Shown: one piece after another, positions 1 to 6,434 of the stretch
How positions within the stretch are numbered: the stretch's first letter is position 1
How the letters are laid out: every line of letters begins with the position of its first letter
Source: Minisyncoccota bacterium
GTDB taxonomy: Bacteria > Patescibacteriota > Minisyncoccia > Moranbacterales > GCA-2747515
Length of the DNA stretch: 11,067 nucleotides
Direction: 5' to 3'
Assembly (NCBI GenBank): GCA_938044295.1
Contig: CALIRC010000133.1
Location: forward strand, 1-11,067
The notes under the pieces: generated by a model
Database searches by the model: none
Seen by the model: the letters and a program-made list of their open reading frames with translations, nothing else
Told to the model about the DNA's origin: nothing
Translations under genes and position numbers: made by a program

Positions 1-258
1 AACAACACCACCACCACACCTTTTTACATAAGCCATACCAGTCTTAACAGCTGCCCCCTTTCCACGATTAACAACATGGCGCAATACAGTAACACGAGAC
101 GCATCACTAAAAAAAACCTCTGCACTGCCATCATCGATAACAACAATACTAGCATTTTTATTTTGCAAAACAACATGCAAAGCACGATGAACGATCAAAG
201 GATCTTCATTGTAAATCGGAATAATAACATAATAATGCAAGTCCAAAAAAGTAGCCAT
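1..258 (-). CDS. Family 2 glycosyltransferase, N-terminal part (3' end off the window)
   Basis: The reverse strand is open from an ATG at 258-256 to the window edge, giving 86 residues. It shows the GT-A fold start of a family 2 glycosyltransferase: strand VIIPIYNE (residues 11-18), the nucleotide-binding strand IVVIDDGS (38-45), and HVVNRGKGAAVKTGM (61-75). The last motif is typical of dolichyl/polyprenyl-phosphate sugar transferases (DPM1/GtrB-like), which move a sugar from a nucleotide donor to a polyprenyl phosphate on the cytoplasmic membrane face. The catalytic DAD-type motif and any C-terminal membrane helices lie beyond the edge, so acceptor and subclass are open. It is divergent from the GT-C-like membrane protein at 362, and the pair fits a pathway in which one enzyme loads the lipid carrier and the other transfers from it. 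There is no clear Shine-Dalgarno; an extended -10 box lies directly upstream. The family call is firm; the substrate is not known. Confidence 0.85.
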   Translation of the reverse strand, partial: MATFLDLHYYVIIPIYNEDPLIVHRALHVVLQNKNASIVVIDDGSAEVFFSDASRVTVLRHVVNRGKGAAVKTGMAYVKRCGGGVV

Positions 259-264
259 GCTTCG

Positions 265-294
265 AGTATAACATACACAAATACGAACTGATAA
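265..294 (-). promoter_or_regulatory. Putative extended -10 promoter for the family 2 glycosyltransferase
   Basis: On the minus strand there is a TGTTATACT block (265-273), an extended -10 of TGn followed by TATACT. A weak -35-like TTATCA (289-294) lies 18 bases further upstream. The expected transcription start falls about 6-8 bases past the -10, at or next to the ATG at 258, so the mRNA may have almost no leader. This is seen by eye only; AT-rich DNA gives chance -10 matches. Confidence 0.4.
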
Positions 295-361
295 AATATA
301 CAGCAATCACATCACATGCTAAAATGTCTCAATAATACTGTTAAAAACCATAACTTATTAT

Positions 362-2653
362 ATGCTAAAGAAATTTCTACCGATTGGAACAATCCTACTA
401 GGATGTGCGATGGCCGTATTGTGGTATCTACAAAAACCAAACTACATTGCATCAATCACTCTGTTACCCCTCGGACCCACAGTATTCATGCACATAATTT
501 CTCCAATACTCATTTTTGTCTGCACTGGAGCACTTTTCATCATTTTTCATAGAAATGCTAAAAGTGAAATTGTATTGAACCATTCCCCGCTATGGTATAG
601 CCTCATTTTTCTTTTAATAACAGTTCTTCTAATAAACTTTGCCGCTTACATACGCATATTATTTCCTCTAACAGCACCAATAAACCAAATATCAGAAATA
701 TTCTCACACAATGTTCTGATCGTCACACAATACAGCTCTCAAATACTCTGGATTTGCATAGCTGCATCAGCCTTCCATGCCTTAGGAAAAATCCTATGGA
801 ACATCATTTGTAGAAAACAAAATAAAATTAACAATACTTTATTAGAGATTCTTATTTTATGTGGAATAGGCATAGTTGGATGGACGATGATCCTCTATGT
901 TCTAGGGTTCTTCGAACTACTCTCAAAACTATCACTACTTACCATATACGCTTGCATAATCATACTAACGCATGAAACCTGGTTAAGACTCATACCCTTA
1001 TTATTCCGAAAAAGAAAAATTACATTCTCAATTAGAAAAGTCACAACACCTACAATCCTTCTAATAATACTATTCTTATCAGCAACACTAATCGATTCTC
1101 TCCGTCCTACCCCCAGAGGATTTGACGATGCAACAACATACCTCAATAAAGCAAATCTCATAGCACAAACAGAAAGTGTGATACCAGGTGGAAGGCCCTA
1201 TCCCTTCGAACTACTCGCAGCCACAAGTTTCATCCTCAAACAAAATGCTGTTTACGCCTACGCACTGAACATGCTCTTTGCGGTATTAGCAGCTGCGGCA
1301 ATATATGGACTAGCAACTAGAATCTACCCAGAAAAACGCGGGGCTATCATTGCTGCAGCAACATGGTTATTCCTTCCAATGACATGGACATTTCTCCTTC
1401 GTGAAGTTAAAGTGGAGCTGTTACTATTTTTTATTACCACACTAAGTCTATGGGTCTTTATAGAATGGTTGCATAATCCGCAAAAAAAGTACTATCTATA
1501 CCTGTGTTGTCTATTCTCAGCAATGGCGATCACAATCAAAATCGCGAGTCTCTTTTTTATCGCACCATTACTCACAGCAGCACTAATACTCTCACTCAAA
1601 AAACATCATAAACTTAAATGCACCGACTATGCCATAGCACTTGCATGTGGAACTGTACCACTTGTAATGTGGTTTCACCACACAATTATTACACAAGGAA
1701 CCATAGTATCATTTGAAGACCGCGCAATACTCTTAAGCACAAACAGGCATGCACCATCACTTCAAACGAAAGACGAATTTGCTCAAATCGGCATCGATAA
1801 ATCACAGTGCGTCATGACAGGCTATAGCGAAGATATTGGTAGATTCTCAGAGGCATCAAATTCAGCTCTCACAGAAACACTCCTTCCATGGATATCAATT
1901 GGATCAAAAAATGACAGTATACATGCTACCTTTACAGACACATCATTCCTTTTCTCATTTTACCTCATCTTAGCAATCATACTCACAGTATCACAGCTAA
2001 AAAACAAAAGAAGTACCAAGAAAAGAGAGATAATAATCATCACCCTAGCATTCTCTAATTGGCTACTGTGGTATTTGGGGGGCGAAAACATTCTATGGTA
2101 CAACTATCCCGGAATGATTTTCCTGTTACTTCTCATACCCTACGTATATACTACAGTCAAAAACAGTAATATCATCATAGCTATTTCATATATCACTATA
2201 GCAGGCCTTCTTGTGATGCTCACGTTACGAATGGGTTACTTTGGTCTACCGCATATCATTCAATTTGCTACAACGCAAAAAACAACGTATGGACAGTATG
2301 TAATCCCTCTGATAAAAGAACTTAACAACCCACAAAATAGCAATAAAAAAATTCTCATGACCGCCCATACAAGCACCTACTACATAAAAAACAATCACAA
2401 CAGGATTTTACTTGATCGGTATCTCGATAAATTAAACTGCATCATACAAACTGGCACAAACCAAGAAAAAGTACAGAGACTACGCGATCTCGACATTGAG
2501 TATTACTTTTTTGCAAATGGTCTCAAACTGATGAACAGTGAAAGCAAAACACTACAACAAAAAATACTAGCTACCGAAAATTTCGCCAAAAAAAATCTCA
2601 TACCAGTAATCGAATCAGAAATGTTCGTACTCTATAAAATTCCACAACAATAA
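362..2653 (+). CDS. Large multi-spanning membrane protein, probable GT-C glycosyltransferase (family 39/ArnT-like)
   Basis: This is a 763-residue protein with many hydrophobic helices. Those seen by eye include residues 5-22, 42-63, 79-97, 128-145, 160-182, 188-203, 229-244, 300-317, 327-345, 351-370, 377-411, 422-437, 528-545, 556-571, 583-597 and 603-622. After the helix at 229-244 comes RPTPRGFDDATTYLNKA (248-264). An acidic pair (Asp255/Asp256) in a loop at the start of a membrane core is the pattern of GT-C enzymes, which use polyprenyl-phosphate sugars on the outer membrane face. Residues about 640-763 form a soluble C-terminal tail. It lies divergent to a polyprenyl-phosphate-type family 2 glycosyltransferase, which suits a donor/transfer pair. 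The ATG at 362 starts directly at a hydrophobic helix; no Shine-Dalgarno is visible. It could instead be a polysaccharide polymerase or other membrane glycan protein. The membrane nature is certain; the enzyme class is an inference from topology and the acidic loop. Confidence 0.65.
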   Translation: MLKKFLPIGTILLGCAMAVLWYLQKPNYIASITLLPLGPTVFMHIISPILIFVCTGALFIIFHRNAKSEIVLNHSPLWYSLIFLLITVLLINFAAYIRILFPLTAPINQISEIFSHNVLIVTQYSSQILWICIAASAFHALGKILWNIICRKQNKINNTLLEILILCGIGIVGWTMILYVLGFFELLSKLSLLTIYACIIILTHETWLRLIPLLFRKRKITFSIRKVTTPTILLIILFLSATLIDSLRPTPRGFDDATTYLNKANLIAQTESVIPGGRPYPFELLAATSFILKQNAVYAYALNMLFAVLAAAAIYGLATRIYPEKRGAIIAAATWLFLPMTWTFLLREVKVELLLFFITTLSLWVFIEWLHNPQKKYYLYLCCLFSAMAITIKIASLFFIAPLLTAALILSLKKHHKLKCTDYAIALACGTVPLVMWFHHTIITQGTIVSFEDRAILLSTNRHAPSLQTKDEFAQIGIDKSQCVMTGYSEDIGRFSEASNSALTETLLPWISIGSKNDSIHATFTDTSFLFSFYLILAIILTVSQLKNKRSTKKREIIIITLAFSNWLLWYLGGENILWYNYPGMIFLLLLIPYVYTTVKNSNIIIAISYITIAGLLVMLTLRMGYFGLPHIIQFATTQKTTYGQYVIPLIKELNNPQNSNKKILMTAHTSTYYIKNNHNRILLDRYLDKLNCIIQTGTNQEKVQRLRDLDIEYYFFANGLKLMNSESKTLQQKILATENFAKKNLIPVIESEMFVLYKIPQQ

Positions 2654-2679
2654 ATCACCAATCAAAAACAGGTTTCTTA

Positions 2680-2840
2680 GAGCCTGTCTACGATCTTTTT
2701 TTTGCAGGCGAATTTTTCCATTTTTATAGTGAAAAATGAAGTGATCGAGGAAATGGTATCGAGATACCATGACGAGATCAATGCATTTTGCAACGAAAAA
2801 TGGGGAAATTTTAGCGAAAGAAAAGATCGTAGACAGGTTC
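2680..2840. mobile_element. MITE-like long imperfect palindrome A (161 bp), flanked by TTA
   Basis: The two halves are reverse complements over almost the whole length. The outer 20 bases (2680-2699 against 2821-2840) match at 19 of 20 positions, starting GAGCCTGTCTACGATC. The centre is an 8-bp perfect stem, ATGGTATC (2753-2760) with GATACCAT (2763-2770), around a 2-base loop. Overall arm identity is about 75 percent by hand alignment. TTA stands directly outside both ends (2677-2679 and 2841-2843), as expected for a 3-bp target duplication. No transposase is encoded; open frames crossing it have no recognisable protein pattern. IS5-related elements are known for short TNA-type duplications and GAG/GG-type ends, but the family cannot be assigned here. 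As RNA it would fold into a single long rod. Confidence 0.6.
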
Positions 2841-2843
2841 TTA

Positions 2844-3001
2844 TACCATCTCCAAATAACCAGCCTACATTACGTGTGCTCTCTCATGAGCGAGACATCT
2901 GCCACAGATGCGCAGTGTGTCTAGATCCATAAGCAGCTGTGGTAGGTGTCGCAGCCGCGAGAGTATGCACTTGGGTGTTGGGTGGTTATTTGGAGATGGT
3001 A
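2844..3001. mobile_element. MITE-like long imperfect palindrome B (158 bp), flanked by TTA
   Basis: The outer 19 bases are perfect inverted repeats (TACCATCTCCAAATAACCA at 2844-2862 and its complement at 2983-3001). The rest of the arms matches at roughly 60-65 percent, for example CTCTC and CCACAG blocks at mirrored positions. The symmetry centre is a TCTAGA at 2920-2925. TTA lies directly outside each end (2841-2843 and 3002-3004); the left TTA is also the right flank of palindrome A. The terminal sequence is unrelated to that of A, so B is a different element rather than a second copy. There is no coding sign and no transposase. The size is close to that of A (158 against 161 bp). Confidence 0.6.
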
Positions 3002-3004
3002 TTA

Positions 3005-3336
3005 CTGCAACAACCCACAAAAAACGAAGACTGCTCATATTATTGATAATAATTTTTCAACGCAAAAAGCAAAAAATAGAAGGCGCAATAAACACAAGTA
3101 TAGGTCTACTACTCATTTTTTTCAGTATTTTTGTATAATAACGTAGTTAGTAAAATTACCATATAGTACATCTCAATTCTCAATCGTGCGTACTATAAAA
3201 TCACCGCTACTAACCGACAGTTTTTAGGAAGATTATTTCTTCCCACTATACGCATTCTCTGCAATCCGTATATAGCCTCAGTACATTTTTCCCAAAAAAT
3301 GAGATGTCTGTAAACAGAAGAAACAGTATCTGTCTA
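3005..3336. other. Gene-free, hairpin-rich spacer
   Basis: No protein-like reading frame is visible here; the short open frames are low-complexity. Several inverted repeats stand out. GTTAGTA (3146-3152) pairs with TACTAAC (3208-3214), with an inner TATAGTAC (3162-3169) and GTACTATA (3190-3197). GGAAGA (3227-3232) pairs with TCTTCC (3238-3243). CTATACG (3246-3252) pairs with CGTATATAG (3267-3275) with a small bulge. CATTTTT pairs with AAAAAATG (3284-3301), and TCTGT with ACAGA (3307-3318). ACATCTCA (3168-3175) is also fully complementary to TGAGATGT (3300-3307). It could be a degraded mobile element or a structured RNA; I recognise no known RNA family. Confidence 0.4.
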
Positions 3337-3456
3337 AGGACTTACGCACGTGAGTATGTTTTTAGGCAAAATTGTGGTTTTCTACAAACCATGGTCTACC
3401 TATAGTGAGTGAAAATGTAGATTTTAACGACAAGGCACGCCAAGTACGTAAGTCCC
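3337..3456. mobile_element. MITE-like imperfect palindrome C (120 bp)
   Basis: The ends are inverted repeats GGACTTACG (3338-3346) and CGTAAGTCC (3447-3455), with 13 of the outer 15 bases matching. Inside, mirrored blocks pair at exactly symmetric positions: AAAATT with GATTTT near 3367-3372/3421-3426, and TTTTC (3378-3382) with GAAAA (3411-3415). CTA occurs at 3334-3336 and 3457-3459, which would be a 3-bp duplication if one extra base is counted at each end. The arms have diverged more than in palindromes A and B, and its termini differ from both. There is no coding content. The short length and diverged interior make this less certain than A and B. Confidence 0.45.
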
Positions 3457-3482
3457 CTACACTACTATAAGACTACTGAAAC

Positions 3483-3516
3483 CACAAAAGCTTCCTTAAA
3501 TAAAGAAGCTTTTGTG
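3483..3516. terminator. Bidirectional hairpin terminator after pilA
   Basis: A perfect 12-bp stem, CACAAAAGCTTC (3483-3494) and GAAGCTTTTGTG (3505-3516), encloses a 10-base loop. Read in either direction, the GC-containing core GCTTC/GAAGC is followed by TTTTGTG and then more T (GTTT on the minus strand, TTT on the plus strand), so it can act for both strands. It lies 57 bases past the pilA stop and is the natural end of the minus-strand pilus operon. Confidence 0.65.
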
Positions 3517-3573
3517 TTTGAAATGCAATTTTCTTAAGCAGTTGTACATCCCAAAAGACGCACATGCCAAATA

Positions 3574-3942
3574 CTAGTTACAAAGTGTTCCAGTAAAGGT
3601 CGCTCCTGTAGGAGAGATAGATCCTTGACATTCTGCAGAAGTTACTCCTACGTAGTCACCTCCAGCAGTTACTGTAGTTGTTGCCCAACCACCTGAACCA
3701 TCACAAGCAGGCATTGTTCCAACAGTCACATTTGCATTTGTTGTTGTTACAGTTGCCGTACCAGTTTCACATTCAATAATCCACGCAGGTACAAGACTCT
3801 GTGTTGAAGCTTTGAAGCCAGCAACCTGAGCTCGTTCACGTGCACTATTCAAAGATACGAGAACGATTGAAGCCAAGATACCAATAATAGCGATAACGAT
3901 CAAGAGCTCGATCAATGTAAAGCCTTTCTTTGTTTTTGTCAT
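3574..3942 (-). CDS. pilA: Type IV major pilin (prepilin), PilA-like
   Basis: This is a 122-residue prepilin. A short basic leader MTKTKKG is followed by [24 protein letters not shown]. The prepilin peptidase site lies between Gly7 and Phe8, and Glu12 is the conserved Glu5 of the mature protein, which aligns subunits during assembly. The hydrophobic helix at 8-30 is both membrane anchor and filament core. The remaining ~85 residues form a small, Thr/Gly-rich globular domain with Cys58, Cys80, Cys105 and Cys121, enough for two disulfides. It is the last gene of the cluster, after pilC, with a consensus -10 box in the gap and the strongest ribosome binding site in the window, fitting a highly expressed subunit. 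The start is fixed by that site and by the leader length. A pseudopilin (GspG-like) role cannot be excluded, but the position and expression signals favour the major pilin. Confidence 0.93.
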   Translation of the reverse strand: MTKTKKGFTLIELLIVIAIIGILASIVLVSLNSARERAQVAGFKASTQSLVPAWIIECETGTATVTTTNANVTVGTMPACDGSGGWATTTVTAGGDYVGVTSAECQGSISPTGATFTGTLCN

Positions 3943-3960
3943 ATTATTGTCACCTCCCTT
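3943..3960 (-). promoter_or_regulatory. Strong Shine-Dalgarno of pilA
   Basis: On the minus strand GGGAGGTGA precedes the pilA ATG with a spacer of about 7 bases, nearly the full complement of the 16S rRNA 3' end. The other starts in this window have no such match, so this site both fixes the pilA start and sets it apart in translation rate. Confidence 0.85.
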
Positions 3961-3986
3961 CTTTTTATTTTTATATTCACTACTCT

Positions 3987-3992
3987 ATTATA
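3987..3992 (-). promoter_or_regulatory. Consensus -10 box of a pilA promoter
   Basis: The minus strand reads TATAAT, a perfect -10 hexamer, in the 95-base gap between pilC and pilA. It predicts a start near 3980 and a leader of about 38 bases carrying the strong ribosome binding site. No good -35 is visible at 17 bases (TTTTAT). It would let pilin mRNA be made apart from the long operon transcript. Confidence 0.55.
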
Positions 3993-4028
3993 CACTAGAA
4001 AACTCTTAGATAAAATCCTTCAAAGAAG

Positions 4029-4037
4029 TTATCCACA
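4029..4037 (+). promoter_or_regulatory. Single consensus DnaA-box sequence
   Basis: TTATCCACA, a perfect match to the DnaA-box consensus TTATNCACA, lies one base past the pilC stop codon and about 37 bases upstream of the pilA -10 box. Only one copy is present and there is no AT-rich unwinding region with clustered boxes, so it is not an origin. It may be a regulatory site or a chance match. Confidence 0.3.
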
Positions 4038-5249
4038 CTATGAAATTTGTCCTGCAATATTGTAGATTGGCAACAAAACAGAAACCACCAAAACACCGAC
4101 ACCGACACCTAAAATCACAATAAGAACCGGCTCTATGAGAGAAGAAAGGTTCCGCGTAATCTGATCAACCTCTTCACGGTAAAAATCTGCAAGATCATTC
4201 AAGATATCACTAATACGTCCGGTATCCTCTCCTACTTTAATCATACGCGCTACCATCGGTGGGATCTCTTCATGCTTGAAAAATTCAGTATGAATCTCGC
4301 CCCCCACTTTTACATTTTGTGCAGCTGCGAGAATGATATTGCGATACGTAGCATTTTGCACCACATCAGCAATGATTTGAAGTGATCGAACAATAGGAAT
4401 ACCACCTACAAGCAATATAGAAAGATTCTCACTAAAACGGGTCAAATAGACATATTTAAAAAGAGTGCCTATAACAGGAATTTTTAATTTAACTTCATCC
4501 CACTCTCTACGTCCATCATCAGAACGCAAATACATAATAACTGCACCAACAAATACAAAGAAAACCAAAAGGACAGCCCACCAATACGCATTCATAAAGT
4601 TCCCCAAGCTAATCATCATCTGTGTATACCATGGCACATCCACTTCTAGGTCAACAATCACTTGCGTAAGCCGAGGCAAAACAAAAGATACAACAATAAA
4701 ACCAATAGCACCAGCAACTGTAATCACAAATCCTGGGTACATGAGAGCACCACGCACCTTACTAGTAAGTTGGTAATTTTGCTCGGTTGTTTTCGCAACA
4801 TATTGAATTGACCCTTCCAAATTTCCAGAAATCTCACCAGCTTTGATCATATTAATAGCAAGATCAGAAAAAACACGAGGATGCTTTGCAAAAGCTTCAG
4901 ATATCGGAAGGCCATCCTCTATATCCGCCCCAATCTGTTTAATGATCGGACGCATAACAGGATTATTTGATTGTTCGTAAATTGTCTCAAGTGCAGTAGA
5001 AATAGGCACCTTCGCGGTTACAAGGGTTGAGAATTCACGATAAAAAAGTAATAAATCCTTTGTATTGATATGGGAGGTCATCTCTTCCAATTTTTGAGAG
5101 AAAGTACCTTCTTTCACATCTTCTCGCACTTCGATCGGCACAAGCCCATTCTTTTGCAGAAGATCAATTGCCATCTCAGTACTGCTAGCATCGATCGTAC
5201 CTCGTTTGAGGGTTCCATCACTACCTTTTGCTTTAAATAAAAATTTCAT
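4038..5249 (-). CDS. pilC: Type IV pilus inner membrane platform protein PilC (GspF family)
   Basis: At 403 residues this is the usual length for PilC/GspF, the membrane platform that connects the cytoplasmic ATPases to the growing pilus. The N-terminal ~60 residues form the small soluble domain (MKFLFKAKGSDGTLKRGTID). Two GspF repeats follow. Repeat one (about 67-191) has FYREFSTLVTAKVPI and MIKAGEISGNLEGSI. Repeat two (about 270-393) has FSENLSILLVGGIPI and MIKVGEDTGRISDIL. Membrane segments are at about 172-192, 222-241 and 371-395. The start is 3 bases after the pilT stop, so translation is probably coupled; the ribosome binding site is weak. The position between pilT and pilA is typical of type IVa-like pilus operons. 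Nothing is missing from the family pattern. Confidence 0.95.
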   Translation of the reverse strand: MKFLFKAKGSDGTLKRGTIDASSTEMAIDLLQKNGLVPIEVREDVKEGTFSQKLEEMTSHINTKDLLLFYREFSTLVTAKVPISTALETIYEQSNNPVMRPIIKQIGADIEDGLPISEAFAKHPRVFSDLAINMIKAGEISGNLEGSIQYVAKTTEQNYQLTSKVRGALMYPGFVITVAGAIGFIVVSFVLPRLTQVIVDLEVDVPWYTQMMISLGNFMNAYWWAVLLVFFVFVGAVIMYLRSDDGRREWDEVKLKIPVIGTLFKYVYLTRFSENLSILLVGGIPIVRSLQIIADVVQNATYRNIILAAAQNVKVGGEIHTEFFKHEEIPPMVARMIKVGEDTGRISDILNDLADFYREEVDQITRNLSSLIEPVLIVILGVGVGVLVVSVLLPIYNIAGQIS

Positions 5250-5252
5250 AAA

Positions 5253-6353
5253 TTAGTCTTCAATTTGAATGTCATCACCACGCCCCATAAGCATTCGGAG
5301 ATACTCACGGTTTTTAGCATACGTCATAGCACTATCAAGTGTAATAATACCCTTCTTTAACAAAATCGACAGAGATTTATCCAGAGAGATCATACCATCC
5401 TTTTGCCCAGTATCAATGACTGTATCAATCTGATATGACTTATCTTCACGAATAAGATTCTCTACAGCATGATTTTTAATCATAATTTCAACCACAGGTA
5501 CACGACCACCATCAGTACGTGGTAATAGTCTCTGTGAAAGAACACCCAGAAGGACATTTGCAAGTTGAGATCGCACTTGGTTTTGTTGATGCGACGGGAA
5601 TGTATCTACAATACGATCTATAGTCTGCGCACTATCATTTGTATGCAAAGTAGCGAAGATTAAATGACCAGTTTCTGCTGCAGTAATCGCCGTAGAAATA
5701 GTCTCAAGATCTCGCATCTCACCGATAAGAATAACATTAGCGTCTTCACGAAGCGCAGCACGAAGAGCCGTCGGGAAATCATGTGTATCTTCACCAACTT
5801 CACGTTGATTGATAATACAACGGTCTGGTGTGTACAGGTACTCTACAGGATCTTCAATTGTAACGATATGATGTTCTTTTGTCTTGTTAATCTGTTCTAT
5901 AAGTGCCGCAAGTGTAGTTGATTTACCATGTCCAACAGGTCCAGTTACAAGAAATAGTCCTTGAGAAAAATTTGCAAACTCATAAATGCTTGGAGGAACA
6001 TTTAGCTCTTGCAAACTCCGGATTTGATTATTGATAACACGCATCACAATACCAACATGACCTTGCTGAAAAAAGACATTCGTACGAAAACGCACACGAT
6101 CTTCAAAGTTATACGCAAAATCAATCTGACCTTCCGAAATAAACTGTTCCTTACGTCCTTCATCCATCAAAAAATCACCCATCGCCTTCGTGTCATCAGC
6201 CAAAAGGATTGACTCCTGTGAAAGAGGAATAAGCTTTCCATCGATACGCAAGGTAGGATATCGACCAACGGCAAGATGTAAGTCTGAAGCATCTTGCTGC
6301 GCAGAAAGTCGTAAAAGATTTTTTACACGTTCACCGATATTAGCAGTAGTCAT
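5253..6353 (-). CDS. pilT: Type IV pilus retraction ATPase PilT
   Basis: This 366-residue secretion ATPase matches PilT length. The N-terminal PAS-like half (about 8-110) contains ASDLHLAVG, which is characteristic of PilT. The ATPase core has Walker A GPVGHGKST (138-146), Asp box VTIEDPVEY (164-172), Walker B VILIGEMRD (207-215) and His box TGHLIFATLHT (228-238). The PilT-specific C-terminal motif AIRNLIRE appears as AVENLIRED (296-304), and SQLANVLLGVLSQRLLPR (262-279) is also PilT-like. It lacks the tetracysteine zinc site of PilB. It should form a cytoplasmic hexamer that depolymerises the pilus against PilC and drives twitching or DNA uptake. Walker A carries His142 where Ser is usual; the catalytic Lys144 is intact. 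It lies after the receiver-domain gene and just before pilC. No Shine-Dalgarno is visible before the ATG, only an A/T-rich stretch. Confidence 0.95.
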   Translation of the reverse strand: MTTANIGERVKNLLRLSAQQDASDLHLAVGRYPTLRIDGKLIPLSQESILLADDTKAMGDFLMDEGRKEQFISEGQIDFAYNFEDRVRFRTNVFFQQGHVGIVMRVINNQIRSLQELNVPPSIYEFANFSQGLFLVTGPVGHGKSTTLAALIEQINKTKEHHIVTIEDPVEYLYTPDRCIINQREVGEDTHDFPTALRAALREDANVILIGEMRDLETISTAITAAETGHLIFATLHTNDSAQTIDRIVDTFPSHQQNQVRSQLANVLLGVLSQRLLPRTDGGRVPVVEIMIKNHAVENLIREDKSYQIDTVIDTGQKDGMISLDKSLSILLKKGIITLDSAMTYAKNREYLRMLMGRGDDIQIED

Positions 6354-6434
6354 ATTTTTTATTTATTTTAGTTTTATTGATTCTTATAAATGTTCGCGAG
6401 ATCATTCTCAGGAAAAACGAGATTCTTGCAACAT

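Noticed and set aside
76..291. Plus-strand open frame at the left end
   Set aside because: It is the antisense shadow of the family 2 glycosyltransferase, which has clear motifs on the minus strand.
895..1161. Minus-strand open frame inside the GT-C-like gene
   Set aside because: The plus-strand membrane protein runs through it without interruption and with sensible helices; the antisense frame has no recognisable pattern.
2702..3146. Three short plus-strand open frames (2702-2932, 2908-3138, 2946-3146)
   Set aside because: They run across palindromes A and B and into the hairpin-rich spacer. Their translations are low-complexity with no family pattern and no ribosome binding site; the frames are by-products of the palindromic DNA.
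3146..3214. Integron attC-like site, because GTTAG and CTAAC frame a hairpin
   Set aside because: In attC the outer boxes run from AAC at the left to GTT at the right. Here the order is GTT at left and AAC at right on both strands, and no integrase or cassette array is present.
3005..3336. tmRNA, RNase P RNA or tRNA in the spacer
   Set aside because: None of the conserved sequence signatures of these RNAs is visible on either strand.
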